A stretch of 64,000 nt of DNA from NCBI RefSeq assembly GCF_003073175.1, contig NZ_QBBX01000017.1, forward strand, positions 1 to 64,000, read 5' to 3'. Below the pieces are notes generated by a model. That model had not been told where the DNA came from and made no database searches. It saw only the letters and a program-made list of their open reading frames with translations. Every line of letters starts with the position of its first letter. The stretch's first letter is position 1. Origin of the DNA: Peribacillus acanthi. Its GTDB lineage: Bacteria > Bacillota > Bacilli > Bacillales > DSM-1321. A program made the translations under genes and the position numbers. Below are positions 35,004 through 45,564 of the stretch, in pieces.

Positions 35004-35750
35004 CTATTTGACATACTGCTGTTGCTCAATTAACAGCCTTTTCAAGTTATTAAATATAATGGAACTAAAGTTTTTAATCTGGAGCTTTTCTTCAAATTCC
35101 TTATAAATTACAGGTAAGTTGTATGACTTTCCTTTTATATCAGATTTTCCAAAAGGAGCATCGGTTTCAATAAGCAACCTATCCAAAGGAATTGCTCTTA
35201 TTATATTTAAACCCTTTACAGATGTAAGCATTGAATAATTTACGGATAGATAGTAGCCATTTTCGATTATTTCTTTTAAATGTGTTTTATTGCCAGAATA
35301 CCAGTGAAACACCACAAATCTAACCTCGTTTTCAACTAAAATTTCTAAGGTTTCTTTCTCAGCCATTCTCGAATGTATCGACATTATCTTATTTGTTTCT
35401 CCAGCTCGTTTACAAATATACTGAAAGACCCTTCGCTGTTCCACTTTAGTTTCAATAAATTCTTTAGAATAATCCAAACCAACCTCACCAATATATTTAG
35501 TATGCGGAAGCCATTTATCAAACAGCTTCATGTTGAATTGATGCGTGTTTGATAATTGTGGGTTGTAACCTAAACCTATCTTCACATACTTGTTTTCAGG
35601 AAACTCCTTCTTACATCTCTCAAATATTTCAGGCATATTTGTAACAAACAAAGCATACGTTTTGTTCTGAATAAAATAATCATACATTTCCCTATAATTC
35701 TTGTAATAATCTATATGAATATGAAAATCAACTAAGTTTGACATCTTCAA
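35004..35750 (-). CDS. qatD: QatD, TatD-like metal-dependent nuclease
   Basis: The 248-aa protein has the TatD DNase pattern: metal ligands in DFHIHID, Glu in GEVGLDYS, His in MSIHSR, His in FVVFHWYSG and Asp in LLIETDAPFG. QatD is one of four parts of the Qat anti-phage system (QatABCD). Its start overlaps the end of qatC. The alternative ATG at 35744 gives two residues fewer. Confidence 0.85.
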   Translation of the reverse strand: MKMSNLVDFHIHIDYYKNYREMYDYFIQNKTYALFVTNMPEIFERCKKEFPENKYVKIGLGYNPQLSNTHQFNMKLFDKWLPHTKYIGEVGLDYSKEFIETKVEQRRVFQYICKRAGETNKIMSIHSRMAEKETLEILVENEVRFVVFHWYSGNKTHLKEIIENGYYLSVNYSMLTSVKGLNIIRAIPLDRLLIETDAPFGKSDIKGKSYNLPVIYKEFEEKLQIKNFSSIIFNNLKRLLIEQQQYVK

Positions 35751-37182
35751 TTAAATCCTTTAAACCCAAATATTCCATTAAACCGCCTTCATTTTGGGCA
35801 TCTTCATATCTAATCATTTCTAATAATTCATTCATAGATTGGTGATATAACCGCTCATAGGCATTAATTTCATCAAGAGATAATGGACATTGCCGAATTA
35901 AAAGTGTTCTGATATATTCCCTATCATCTCTATGTTTGAAATATCTTCTTAAACTAAAGAGTACAGCTTTTAAATCACTTGCTCTACCTTGCAAATTGCT
36001 ATATTGAATTAGAAAATCACTATTTAATTTATATACTGAATTATAAACAGTATTATCCTTACCAATCGCTAAGAATGAAGCTCTCCTAATAAGGCAAGGG
36101 TAGCAATATCCACAATTACAAGGAATTTCAATACTTTTGTCATATTTTCTGTCGTATCTTGATAAACAAGGATGGGAACACGAAAGAGTTCTATGTGCGT
36201 TATCCTGGAAAACAAGTTTCTCATTATGCTCAGCTAAAATCTCCCCTTTTGACTTGTCCCAATAAAAATTCGAGATTGTATGTTCTAAGCCAACTATTTT
36301 TAGGATTTGATTTAGTGATTTCAAAAAGATAGGGTGGGTTGTTCTTGTACTGCAACTTCCATTTCTGCTATCAGTTAGAGGAACATTTATACCAATAAAT
36401 CCGTTCTCTGGTATATACACAGGCGTTCCTTCCCCTAATATCGATGCAATTGCAACTGCTCCAGCTAAAAATAAAAATGACCTGCTTCTACTTGAACTTT
36501 CAGCACCCAATCTGGCTTTTTCCCCATTCCATTGAATTGGGGCTAAAGGATTGGCATTAAACAAAATTAGCTCTTTATTTAACGTAGGGTATGCCTTATC
36601 AATCTCATTAAAAAGCTCATACTGTCTACTTGTCAAAAGATTGTATTCCCTGAAACCAACAAAACAAGTGCTTTGTTGATTTTCAGATAAGGTTATAGCT
36701 CCGCAAAACGAGTCTAAACCTCCCGAAAACAAACTTACAGAATCAAATTTTTCCTTGTCGATAAGTTTGAACTTAGTATTTTTTTTATTAGCTCTAAGCT
36801 TACTTGTTGATTTTCTGAATTCAAATGTCCAGTTATCGCCACTTAAAAATCCAAGAGTTCTTTCCAGTTCATCTTTTACTATAGCCCATTTTTCTACTTC
36901 AAGAACAGGCAAGTGAAGTTTAATACGTCTTGTCCAATTATCAGTTGACTTTTTTCGAGGCATTCTTTTATCTGCACAAAAAACACTTATGGCTATTATC
37001 AACAAGTCCTCACTAATGTCCGATAAAGATTGACATCCAAACCTTCTCCATAGTTGTTCCGCATCAGTCTTTACATTTGATTTATTGTTTTTATCAAAAA
37101 GATTAAACACTAAAAGATTTTCAGCACTGTTTCCGCTATTTGCTAAATCATCATCTTGCTTGTTAATCCATATATTAAACAA
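35728..37182 (-). CDS. qatC: QatC, QueC-like ATPase
   Basis: The PP-loop motif of QueC-type enzymes is present as SLFSGGLDSFCG, and the C-terminal zinc site as CSHPCLS and CNCGYCYPCLIRR. In 7-deazaguanine synthesis QueC makes a nitrile; in Qat the relative is thought to modify a protein or nucleic acid partner. The start is taken as TTG at 37182, eight bases after GGAG, overlapping the qatB stop. About 484 aa. Confidence 0.85.
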   Translation of the reverse strand: MFNIWINKQDDDLANSGNSAENLLVFNLFDKNNKSNVKTDAEQLWRRFGCQSLSDISEDLLIIAISVFCADKRMPRKKSTDNWTRRIKLHLPVLEVEKWAIVKDELERTLGFLSGDNWTFEFRKSTSKLRANKKNTKFKLIDKEKFDSVSLFSGGLDSFCGAITLSENQQSTCFVGFREYNLLTSRQYELFNEIDKAYPTLNKELILFNANPLAPIQWNGEKARLGAESSSRSRSFLFLAGAVAIASILGEGTPVYIPENGFIGINVPLTDSRNGSCSTRTTHPIFLKSLNQILKIVGLEHTISNFYWDKSKGEILAEHNEKLVFQDNAHRTLSCSHPCLSRYDRKYDKSIEIPCNCGYCYPCLIRRASFLAIGKDNTVYNSVYKLNSDFLIQYSNLQGRASDLKAVLFSLRRYFKHRDDREYIRTLLIRQCPLSLDEINAYERLYHQSMNELLEMIRYEDAQNEGGLMEYLGLKDLIEDVKLS

Positions 37183-37888
37183 GGGTCTCACTCCAAACGG
37201 ATAATATTTCAAATGCTTTGTTACATTTGTCGGTAATAATTTGATTGCCTTGCTGTGCGTTCCAGTCAACTTTTTGAATGTCCTTTATTGTAAACTCAGA
37301 CTCTAAGGATGTCCGAATATATGTCTTTACACTTTTTTCTGCACTATCATATTTATCCAATTTGTCAAACATCGTAAGAATTTTTTCTGCGAAATTAGCA
37401 AAAAAACAGTTTTGAATAAATTTTACGATGAACTCCCTAATAAATTCACCAGTATCAATTGAACCAATTATATTATTATAATCCTCTTCATCTTCTGCAC
37501 TTTTTAAAAGTTCACGCATAAGTTCACTCATACTCTGTTGAGCAACACTACCGTAAAAGTCGTTTTCACTATCATCAAAATATTCTAAGAGACCTGCACG
37601 AAGCCCTTCTGAAGACTTGCCACGTAAATGTGCCAATCCAACTTTCTCTAAAGCACCTATAAATCCGTAATTCTTTACAGCTTCAATAAAATTTACTGCT
37701 TTCGACCCTACCCTTGCAATAGACCCAGAGTGGGAATTGCCCCCTCCTCTCATTGCCTTTGAAAAACTTGACACTGCTTTACCTATTGAAGAAGGGCTAA
37801 ATCCGTTTTTAATCATACCTGTTACATCTCTTTTAGCTTCTGGCCATAAATATCCCGTGGGAGGTAAATAACCTTTTGACGTTCCCAT
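37175..37888 (-). CDS. qatB: QatB
   Basis: The 237-aa protein starts MGTSKGYLPPTGYLWP, the typical QatB start, and has a Gly/Ser-rich segment (FSKAMRGGGNSHSGSIARVGS) followed by helices. QatB is a conserved part of the Qat defence system without known catalytic residues. It follows qatA by six bases and overlaps qatC. Confidence 0.85.
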   Translation of the reverse strand: MGTSKGYLPPTGYLWPEAKRDVTGMIKNGFSPSSIGKAVSSFSKAMRGGGNSHSGSIARVGSKAVNFIEAVKNYGFIGALEKVGLAHLRGKSSEGLRAGLLEYFDDSENDFYGSVAQQSMSELMRELLKSAEDEEDYNNIIGSIDTGEFIREFIVKFIQNCFFANFAEKILTMFDKLDKYDSAEKSVKTYIRTSLESEFTIKDIQKVDWNAQQGNQIITDKCNKAFEILSVWSETLV

Positions 37889-37894
37889 TCCTTA

Positions 37895-39775
37895 TCACCC
37901 TATTTCCCATAGCTTTTTAGACGATTTCTTCTCTTCCACATAATACTCTTTTAATTTTTCATACGTTTCACTGTCCAATTGTTTGAATAAGAATATTTCA
38001 GTCGGAGTAATTAAGCCTTTCTTAATCTTTTTGAGTTCCTCATAGATTTTTGACTGATATTGAGGGAACATTTTATATAGTTCAATTAGCACCCATAAAT
38101 GATAATTTTGGTCCTGATTATATTTTGAGATGACTCCTTTAACGATTTCGCTTCGAGTTACTTCATCCATTACTTTTAGTTCTTCAATTTTTTTCTTTCT
38201 TACAATTTCAGCAGTAGTAGCGTTACAGATTTGATTAATAAACTTCCGTTCTTCTTGATTCAAGTTTATAGAAAACAGTTTCTTGTCTGAAACGGAATCT
38301 CTTGCTAAATAGAAATATTGCGACAAATCCACTTCAGATAGATTAGTTGGTTCAACACCAATCCATCTTTTCATTTTGTCTCCAAACCAAGCATTATTTT
38401 TTAATTCTTGACTTGTCTGGGGCTTTTCTTCATCATTTAAACTTTCATTTAATACCTGATTTTCAATATCTGATAACGGTTTTGGAATTCCATCATTTTC
38501 AAACTGCCACTGATACAATTCTCTAAATAAATCCCTATCGGTATATTCAAGAACCATTAACTTTGCTAAAACTGATAAATTCAGTTCTATCCTTTGTATC
38601 TCAGCAAGACGTTTTCTCATATAGAATGTATTTAAAAATCGTTTTGTTTGACGTGGATTACCTTTAAGAGTGGCCGCAATTACACTTCCAATACTATTGA
38701 ATATTTGAATTTGTTCTTCAAAATCCGATTGGCTGTAGCCCTGTTTATACTTGTTTCCATTCGCACTTGTTACACCATTGATTATTTCTACTATCTCTTT
38801 CCCGCTTATAATTTCCCCTTTAACAAAAATACCCTTATCCCTTAGCTTATTGATTAATCGGTTTAATACATCTTCACTTAAGTACATTTCGCTTATCAAA
38901 AGAAGCATATAATTTTTTATATCGGTCTCAGCTAACTCAGCTATTCTGATAGGAAGCTGAACTATTTTTTCGATGTAATCATTTGAGACATCTATATCTA
39001 CATCATCCAATTGAGGATATTTCCTTTTGATTGAATAAGTGATGATGTTTTCATCCATTGCAATTACAAAAGTGGTCTTTTCTACAGCAAGAAACAGCTT
39101 AATTGCTTCAAGTGTTTCTATTATTCTATCGGGATTACACCTATCTAAGTCATCTATCATAATGATTAAATTGTCTATATTGGATGTACGAATTATGTTT
39201 ACGAAGTCCTCTCTGAATTTTCGCACATTTTCAATGATATTTTCCTGTTGTGAAGGGTTAATGTAATCCTTTTTTATTTGAGATGCATTTTCCAAATGCT
39301 GACCTATCTCTTTTTCTGAATCAAAATTTTCGGGTTTGAAACCTCCGAGGAGCATAGGAAAAGGATTTCCCGCTAATAAACTCAAAGATAAAGGAATGCC
39401 CTTTTTTAAAGCTGTACTACCAACTCTTATCCAATCAACTCGTTTAATTAGGTTTTTAATCTTATCTTTTGATTCCTTGAAAAATGTTTGGTTTTCTTGA
39501 AGACTTTGCAAAATTGCCTCCATTAAGGCTGTTTTTGCATCATCATACCCCTCAAACATCCAGGCATTTACAGTAACAACTGCAATCTTTTTTTCAGTCT
39601 GATTCATGGTATTTTGTTCAATCAGATGAAGCAAAGTAGATTTGCCACTTCCCCAGTTGCCGAACAATCCGATTGTTAAAGGATTCATACGTTCACTGGT
39701 AGCAATTTCACAAATCAAGTTAGCATAAGGTTCATAAGCTAACATGTCTATCTTTGAAGCGTCATCAGCCCACAT
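37895..39775 (-). CDS. qatA: QatA, KAP-family P-loop NTPase
   Basis: The 626-aa protein has Walker A FGNWGSGKST (residues 38-47) and Walker B LIIMIDDLDRC, with FVIAMDENIITYSI after it, as in KAP NTPases. KAP enzymes often have membrane insertions; here a weak hydrophobic segment (SLSLLAGNPFPMLLGGF) lies between the two Walker motifs. First gene of the operon. GGGGGAAAGG before ATG is a strong ribosome binding site. With QatB, QatC and QatD adjacent the defence system is complete. Confidence 0.88.
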   Translation of the reverse strand: MWADDASKIDMLAYEPYANLICEIATSERMNPLTIGLFGNWGSGKSTLLHLIEQNTMNQTEKKIAVVTVNAWMFEGYDDAKTALMEAILQSLQENQTFFKESKDKIKNLIKRVDWIRVGSTALKKGIPLSLSLLAGNPFPMLLGGFKPENFDSEKEIGQHLENASQIKKDYINPSQQENIIENVRKFREDFVNIIRTSNIDNLIIMIDDLDRCNPDRIIETLEAIKLFLAVEKTTFVIAMDENIITYSIKRKYPQLDDVDIDVSNDYIEKIVQLPIRIAELAETDIKNYMLLLISEMYLSEDVLNRLINKLRDKGIFVKGEIISGKEIVEIINGVTSANGNKYKQGYSQSDFEEQIQIFNSIGSVIAATLKGNPRQTKRFLNTFYMRKRLAEIQRIELNLSVLAKLMVLEYTDRDLFRELYQWQFENDGIPKPLSDIENQVLNESLNDEEKPQTSQELKNNAWFGDKMKRWIGVEPTNLSEVDLSQYFYLARDSVSDKKLFSINLNQEERKFINQICNATTAEIVRKKKIEELKVMDEVTRSEIVKGVISKYNQDQNYHLWVLIELYKMFPQYQSKIYEELKKIKKGLITPTEIFLFKQLDSETYEKLKEYYVEEKKSSKKLWEIG

Positions 39776-40108
39776 AATCCTTTCCCCCTATTAGTTATTG
39801 ACTATTTAGTATTTTACACCATATTTTCTTAAAATGGCTAAATGCGTATTACAGATACAAAACGTTTGTTCCTATAATTTTATACTAAATATATTTGCTT
39901 TCCAAACAATATTTAAGGTGGAAAAAGGGATACAAGTAAGGTTATTTGCGTTGGACTTGCCAATGAAAACATTGAATATGCAGGAGAGATAGGAATTGGA
40001 TTGAATTGATTAAATACTGTTGGACAGCGATTAGTAGGTCTATTACAAAAATTTTTATTACAAACAGCTAAAAATACAATAAAAGAGCCTCATCGGCTCT
40101 TTTATTTG
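39776..40108. other. Intergenic region between qatA and hsdS
   Basis: Contains the likely qatA promoter (TGGTGTAAAAT on the minus strand near 39815, extended -10-like) and the hsd terminator. A short relic-like plus frame near 39940-40008 (VICVGLANENIEYAGEIG) has no start signals. Confidence 0.4.
40081..40104 (-). terminator. Terminator of the hsd operon
   Basis: AAAAGAGCC and GGCTCTTTT form a perfect 9-bp stem around a tight loop; TTATTGT follows on the minus strand. Confidence 0.85.
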
Positions 40109-41617
40109 TTAGACTGAAGTCCCATCTTTATGTTCATCAAGTTGAAAGACTTCTTGTAATTTTCTTTGCAAAAGTAGTTCACAATTCTTTATATTTCTTT
40201 CGATGTCACCCTTTAAGTTCTCACACATTTCCATAAGACTCTTAACCCTACTTACAATTCTTAACATTTCATTTAAAGGTGGTAAAGGTATAATCAAGTT
40301 ATTTAGTATCTCAAGATTAATATTTTTTTGTGCGGTTGATGGAGCATATTCAATTAAATCACCCTTAGCAACCATGAAAAAGTACTGGAGATACTCTCCA
40401 GATTGGATTGGTTTAAATGGTATAAATCCGACCACACTATCAGGAAAACAGGCATCAAAATTTAAAATACCAGTATCAGCAATATTGGCCGCAATTGTAA
40501 TACATAACGTACCTTTAGGCCATAACCTACTTTGTTGCAATCCTTCATCATTATACATATTACTATACGTATTGATAAGGCCATTGCTTCTTGCAACATC
40601 ACCTGTTTGAACAAAGGGATAGATGCCATCTTTATAAAGCATTTCATCATTTCTTGGTCTATGTTTAGATTTACCTCGTGACAACTCACCAATCTGATTG
40701 ATTCTTACCCATTCCCATCCCTTTGGCAGTTCATATGGTATTTCTGAAATTGGATAAAACTTTTTTTCCTTTTTGATAATCTTTTCACGTATTTGTCTTT
40801 CTTTTTCAAATTGCAATTTTTTTAACAGCTCTGAAGCGGGTTCATCATTTGGGTCTTGTTCAACTAATTGACCTTTAATTACCTCTCTCAATAGTGCTAT
40901 TTTATAATTTTCACAATGAATTAGTTGATTACCTAATAATTCCTTAACCTTATATATATTTCCGACTTTTTCTAACGTATCGGTTGCATCTTTTTCAATC
41001 GGCTCTATATTAATCCTTTGTTGTTTTTCATAGACAAAAAAATCAATGAGTGCCTTCTGAATTTCAATGTTACAAATAGGTATCTTTAATGTTTTTAATT
41101 TATTTGCATTTACATTTGGTTGTGCAGAACCCGACTTCATTTCCGCAATTTGTGACCAGTATAGATAACTGTTTAAAAATAGGTTTAGGTACTCAGGCAA
41201 CAACGTATTTTCATTTGTTCTTAGTTTAATAAGGTAACTTGCAAAAACAGCATTTGAAGGGGCTTCTTCATTAATGATAAAACTTTTCCCTGTCGTTCCC
41301 CCTGTTCGGGCAATAAGAATATCTCCTCTTTTAACCAGGTACTTTTCTTCACGTTCACAGTCACAATACGGAACAGTATTCCAATCTACTTTTCCACCTT
41401 GAATATCTGTAATCCTTAAAAATTTATGTGTCCCATTTTCAGAGGCAGATGCTGTGTAACCATATTGTGTACTATCTAATAGTTCTCCTAATGTCCTAAC
41501 ATCCTGATATTTCTGCAATACATGTTTCATTATTATTGTGTTTTTAATTTGAACCTTAAGGTCATCCAACGAAGAAATAAATGTAAGTGGAATATACTGA
41601 ATCATTTGGTCTATCAT
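40109..41617 (-). CDS. hsdS: Type I restriction specificity subunit HsdS
   Basis: The 502-aa protein has the two target-recognition domains of HsdS. The first covers about residues 35-200 (KYLVKRGDILIARTGGTTGKS, then KLKTLKIPI). The second follows ELPKGWEWVRINQIGELSRGKSKHRP and ends ILNNLIIPLPPLNEML. Helical spacers follow each. The gene overlaps hsdM by four bases. Confidence 0.9.
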   Translation of the reverse strand: MIDQMIQYIPLTFISSLDDLKVQIKNTIIMKHVLQKYQDVRTLGELLDSTQYGYTASASENGTHKFLRITDIQGGKVDWNTVPYCDCEREEKYLVKRGDILIARTGGTTGKSFIINEEAPSNAVFASYLIKLRTNENTLLPEYLNLFLNSYLYWSQIAEMKSGSAQPNVNANKLKTLKIPICNIEIQKALIDFFVYEKQQRINIEPIEKDATDTLEKVGNIYKVKELLGNQLIHCENYKIALLREVIKGQLVEQDPNDEPASELLKKLQFEKERQIREKIIKKEKKFYPISEIPYELPKGWEWVRINQIGELSRGKSKHRPRNDEMLYKDGIYPFVQTGDVARSNGLINTYSNMYNDEGLQQSRLWPKGTLCITIAANIADTGILNFDACFPDSVVGFIPFKPIQSGEYLQYFFMVAKGDLIEYAPSTAQKNINLEILNNLIIPLPPLNEMLRIVSRVKSLMEMCENLKGDIERNIKNCELLLQRKLQEVFQLDEHKDGTSV

Positions 41618-43026
41618 TTTCTCAGCAACTCCATCATTTCAAGAATAGCCTTTTGATTTTCAATCATCTTTTCTAATATAGTCTCCGAATCCATCTCTAA
41701 CGTATCATTCACCTGATTTGGATTCTTACTGTCAAGGTTATATCCCTTTGCTTTTATATCTTCAATTGTAACCTTCCAGGCATACTCATTCTCTTCTCGG
41801 TTTTCCCACCATTGTTTTTCTAAATCAAACTCTTCAATTCGGATGGGTTTAGTTTTTGAATAAGATTTTTGACCATCTGGATATGGATGCTCAAAGTACC
41901 ATACTTCTTTGGTTGGCTCTCCTTTTTCAAAAAACAATAGGTTAGTTGAAATTGATGTATAAGGAGCAAACACCCCATTAGGAAGTCGCACAATCGTATG
42001 GAGATTGCACTCTTCTAACAACTTTTCCTTGATACGTGTTTTAACCCCTTCACCAAATAAGAATCCATCAGGAAGAACTACGGCCGCTCTCCCATTTTCT
42101 TTTAATCTTTCTAATATGAGGACCAAAAATAAATCAGCAGTTTCCTTAGTACGGTAACTTAATGGAAAATTCGCTTGAATTCCATCTTCTTCCACTCCAC
42201 CAAAGGGAGGATTTGATAGCACTGCTGACACTTTATCCTTGGAACTATAATCCCTTAATGGTCTTGCCAGTGAGTTATCCCGATGAATTTTAGGCACTTC
42301 TACATCGTGTAAAATCAGATTCGTTACTGCTAATAAGTGTGGTAATGGCTTCTTTTCAATTCCTAAAACGGATTTTTGAATTATTTTTCGGTCTTCTACA
42401 GTTTTTGCTTGTTTTTTTAAGTGCTCTAATGTGCTGGTTAAGAAGCCCCCTGTTCCACAGGCAGGGTCTAATACGGTTTCACCTAACTGCGGATTTATCA
42501 TATCGACCATTAATTGAGTGACTGCTCTCGGTGTATAATACTCGCCACTATTTCCTGCACTTTGTAAATCCTTTAGGAAAGTTTCATAAAAATCATTAAA
42601 TAGATGGCGGTCATCGGAGCTATTGAAGTCCATTTCATTTATCTTGTTAATCACCTGACGCATTAATGTTCCCGATTTCATGTAGTTATAACTATCGGAA
42701 AACACTTCTTTTACAATAAACCCTCTTGTGTTTTCCTCAACGTCTGGAAGGTCTTTTAAAGCAGGAAAAAGCTCGTTATTTACGAAGTTTAATAAATCAT
42801 CACCTGTCATTCCTTCATCATCAGAAGCCCAATTTCTCCAACGGTAGGCTTCTGGAAGTGGTGACTGATAATCGTCTTCCATAATTTCTAATTCTATTTC
42901 TTTATCATCAAATATCTTTAGAAAAATCATCCATACTATTTGGGCGATACGTTGGGCATCACCATCTACTCCAACATCTTGTCGCATAATATCCTGAATA
43001 GATTTGATTATATTTGCAATGGACAT
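41614..43026 (-). CDS. hsdM: Type I DNA methyltransferase HsdM
   Basis: The 470-aa N6-adenine methyltransferase has SAM motif I DPACGTGGF (187-195) and catalytic motif NPPF (272-275). The N-terminal helical domain precedes it (residues 1-150). It methylates host DNA with HsdS to protect it from HsdR. It lies between hsdR and hsdS on one strand. Confidence 0.93.
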   Translation of the reverse strand: MSIANIIKSIQDIMRQDVGVDGDAQRIAQIVWMIFLKIFDDKEIELEIMEDDYQSPLPEAYRWRNWASDDEGMTGDDLLNFVNNELFPALKDLPDVEENTRGFIVKEVFSDSYNYMKSGTLMRQVINKINEMDFNSSDDRHLFNDFYETFLKDLQSAGNSGEYYTPRAVTQLMVDMINPQLGETVLDPACGTGGFLTSTLEHLKKQAKTVEDRKIIQKSVLGIEKKPLPHLLAVTNLILHDVEVPKIHRDNSLARPLRDYSSKDKVSAVLSNPPFGGVEEDGIQANFPLSYRTKETADLFLVLILERLKENGRAAVVLPDGFLFGEGVKTRIKEKLLEECNLHTIVRLPNGVFAPYTSISTNLLFFEKGEPTKEVWYFEHPYPDGQKSYSKTKPIRIEEFDLEKQWWENREENEYAWKVTIEDIKAKGYNLDSKNPNQVNDTLEMDSETILEKMIENQKAILEMMELLRK

Positions 43027-43047
43027 TTTGTTCCTCCTCTGCTTCCT

Positions 43048-45396
43048 CTACGCTGTTGTATAAAGTTGCTGTTGAAGCTCCTGTAAGGCTATTAAATACT
43101 GTTTCTTCCCGCCAAAGCTCTTCATAATTTCTAACACAGAGCCAAATTCGTCAAATGGATTGAGCTTTAGCACTTCCATACTCTCAATGTTTTCGATTCC
43201 TTCGTCAGAGTACTTATCCAGTAATGCTTCCAGAACTGTTCTGGCTTTATCACCGTACTTGGCAAAGTAGTCCTGCTTTTTTACATTCATAGCTCGTTCC
43301 TTGCGTGTTAATGGCTTTCTATCAAACGCTACATGACAGATTAAATCGAAAGGGTCATATTCCCTGCCCACTTCTTCTTGCAGTTCATCCAATAGTATCC
43401 CTTGCTCAATCAACTTTTCTATAATAGCATCTTTTCTTTCAGCAGAATTCCACTTTTGCAAAAATACATCTAAGGAGGAATATTCCTTCTGTACTGTGTT
43501 CTTTGTATAATCCTTTAGTGATTCAGTTATCAATTGTCCATTTTCAGCATAATATTGCACACGTTCATTAATGACTTGCACCTTTACATTATGAACATAA
43601 TACGTCTTTGCTTTCGATAGTTCCGTATCACCGTCTTCATCATAACCTGAACCACCATCTATGCCAGTTGGGATATCTTCTTTATCTTCCCCTTCATCTG
43701 GTGGCGTTGGTGGCTCTCCCTCTTTCGGTTCATAAATTTGAACAGGGTCTCCGTCAAAATCTGGGTCTGCAAAAAGATTGGTTACATTTCGGAAGTCCAT
43801 AATAGTAAAGGAATATTTATTATGCTCTTCATTCACACGAGTTCCACGCCCAATGATTTGTTTGAATTCTGTCATGGAATTGATATTAGAATCCAGAACA
43901 ATTAATTTACACGTTTGAGCATCGACACCAGTTGTCATTAGCTTTGAAGTCACCGCAATAACTGGATAGGTACTTCCAGGATGAATAAAGTTATCAAGTT
44001 CTGCTTTCCCTTCATCATTATCCCCTGTAATTCTCATAACGTATTTATGATTTTTTGCTACTAAATCACTATTTTCATTGGCAATTGCCTGTCTCATACG
44101 TTCAGCGTGATTAATATTGGTACAGAAAATAATTGTTTTTTGATAACGGTCTGTTCGTTTCATATACTCTGTTACTTTTTTAGCAACTGCTAAAGTTCTT
44201 TGTTCTAAAATTAAGTTACGGTCAAAATCTTTTACATTATAGATACGGTCTTCAATAACTTCCCCAAATTTATCCGTTTGCCCTTTTGTTGGTCTCCATC
44301 CAGTATCTTTATCTAAGATGTAACGAATCACTCGATAGGGAGCAAGAAATCCATCGCTTATCCCCTGTTTTAAGCTATATGTGTACAGTGGCTCACCAAA
44401 ATAATCAATATTATTGACATCTTTAGTTTCCTTTGGAGTGGCAGTTAAACCAACTTGTGTAGCAGAAGAAAAATACTCAAGGATTTCTCTCCAAGCTGAG
44501 TCCTCTTTCGCACTCCCACGATGGCACTCGTCTATTATTATCAGGTCAAAGAAGTCCTGAGAGAACTCTTTATAAATATTTTTCCAATCCTCTGCACCTG
44601 ATACCCCTTGATATAAAGCAAGGAAAATTTCATAGGATTTATCAACTGTTCTGTTCTTTATCTTAGTCATTTTGTCGCCAAAATGTTTAAAATCATTGCT
44701 CATAGTTTGGTCAACTAAAATGTTTCGGTCTGCAAGGAAAAGAATTCGTTTCTTGGTTTTTGACTTCCATAATCGCCAAATTAATTGAAACGCAATCATG
44801 GTTTTCCCTGTTCCTGTCGCTAATACAAGTAGAATACGGTCTTTTCCCTGTGCAATAGCTTCCACTGCACGATTCACCGCAATACGCTGATAATATCTTG
44901 GCGTTTTCCCACTGGCATCCGTAAAATAATCCTGTGTTACAATTTTTTCTTGCTCCTCCGAAACAATGCCTTTCCAATTCTTATATCTGCTCCAAAGCTC
45001 TTCTGGTGTTGGAAACATATCTAACGAAATCTCTTGCTCTATTTTTTCCGATTGTCCAGTGCGGTCATGCATCAGAAAGGCTTGACCATTAGAGCTAAAC
45101 ACAAACGGAATATCAAGCATTTCTGCGTATTCTAAGCCCTGTTGCATCCCGTTTCCAACTGAATGCTCCCCATCTTTAGCTTCAATTATTGCTATTGGAA
45201 TATTGGGCTTATAATAAATAATGTAGTCAGCCCTTTTAGATTTCTTTCGGGAATGTACTTTTCCTTTAACAATAATTCTCCCAGCAGTAAAGGTTACTTC
45301 TTCTCGAATTTGTTTATGTAAATCCCATCCTGCTTGTTGAATAGCAGGGGTAATAAATTTTGTACAAATATCCCGTTCGCTTAACTTCTTTTTCAC
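43048..45396 (-). CDS. hsdR: Type I restriction endonuclease HsdR
   Basis: The 782-aa protein has an N-terminal nuclease domain (YKPNIPIAIIEAKDG as D-ExK-like site), an SF2 translocase core (LATGTGKTMIAF Walker A, IDECHRGSA as DEAD-like box, QIIGRGTRV as motif VI) and an EcoEI-like C-terminal domain (about residues 600-780). It belongs to the smaller HsdR type. It is first in the hsdRMS operon. Confidence 0.93.
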   Translation of the reverse strand: MKKKLSERDICTKFITPAIQQAGWDLHKQIREEVTFTAGRIIVKGKVHSRKKSKRADYIIYYKPNIPIAIIEAKDGEHSVGNGMQQGLEYAEMLDIPFVFSSNGQAFLMHDRTGQSEKIEQEISLDMFPTPEELWSRYKNWKGIVSEEQEKIVTQDYFTDASGKTPRYYQRIAVNRAVEAIAQGKDRILLVLATGTGKTMIAFQLIWRLWKSKTKKRILFLADRNILVDQTMSNDFKHFGDKMTKIKNRTVDKSYEIFLALYQGVSGAEDWKNIYKEFSQDFFDLIIIDECHRGSAKEDSAWREILEYFSSATQVGLTATPKETKDVNNIDYFGEPLYTYSLKQGISDGFLAPYRVIRYILDKDTGWRPTKGQTDKFGEVIEDRIYNVKDFDRNLILEQRTLAVAKKVTEYMKRTDRYQKTIIFCTNINHAERMRQAIANENSDLVAKNHKYVMRITGDNDEGKAELDNFIHPGSTYPVIAVTSKLMTTGVDAQTCKLIVLDSNINSMTEFKQIIGRGTRVNEEHNKYSFTIMDFRNVTNLFADPDFDGDPVQIYEPKEGEPPTPPDEGEDKEDIPTGIDGGSGYDEDGDTELSKAKTYYVHNVKVQVINERVQYYAENGQLITESLKDYTKNTVQKEYSSLDVFLQKWNSAERKDAIIEKLIEQGILLDELQEEVGREYDPFDLICHVAFDRKPLTRKERAMNVKKQDYFAKYGDKARTVLEALLDKYSDEGIENIESMEVLKLNPFDEFGSVLEIMKSFGGKKQYLIALQELQQQLYTTA

Positions 45397-45564
45397 TTTT
45401 CCTCCCCCTTACCTATTGACATCCTGCCTATTTATACCTTTATTTTACCAAATCCAGGCAAGGACTGCTGAGTTATTTTGACTAAAGGCGATGAAAACCA
45501 AGCAAATATACAGCATTATATGACAGATGGTATATTTAACATAAAAAGACTGGATTGAATACAA

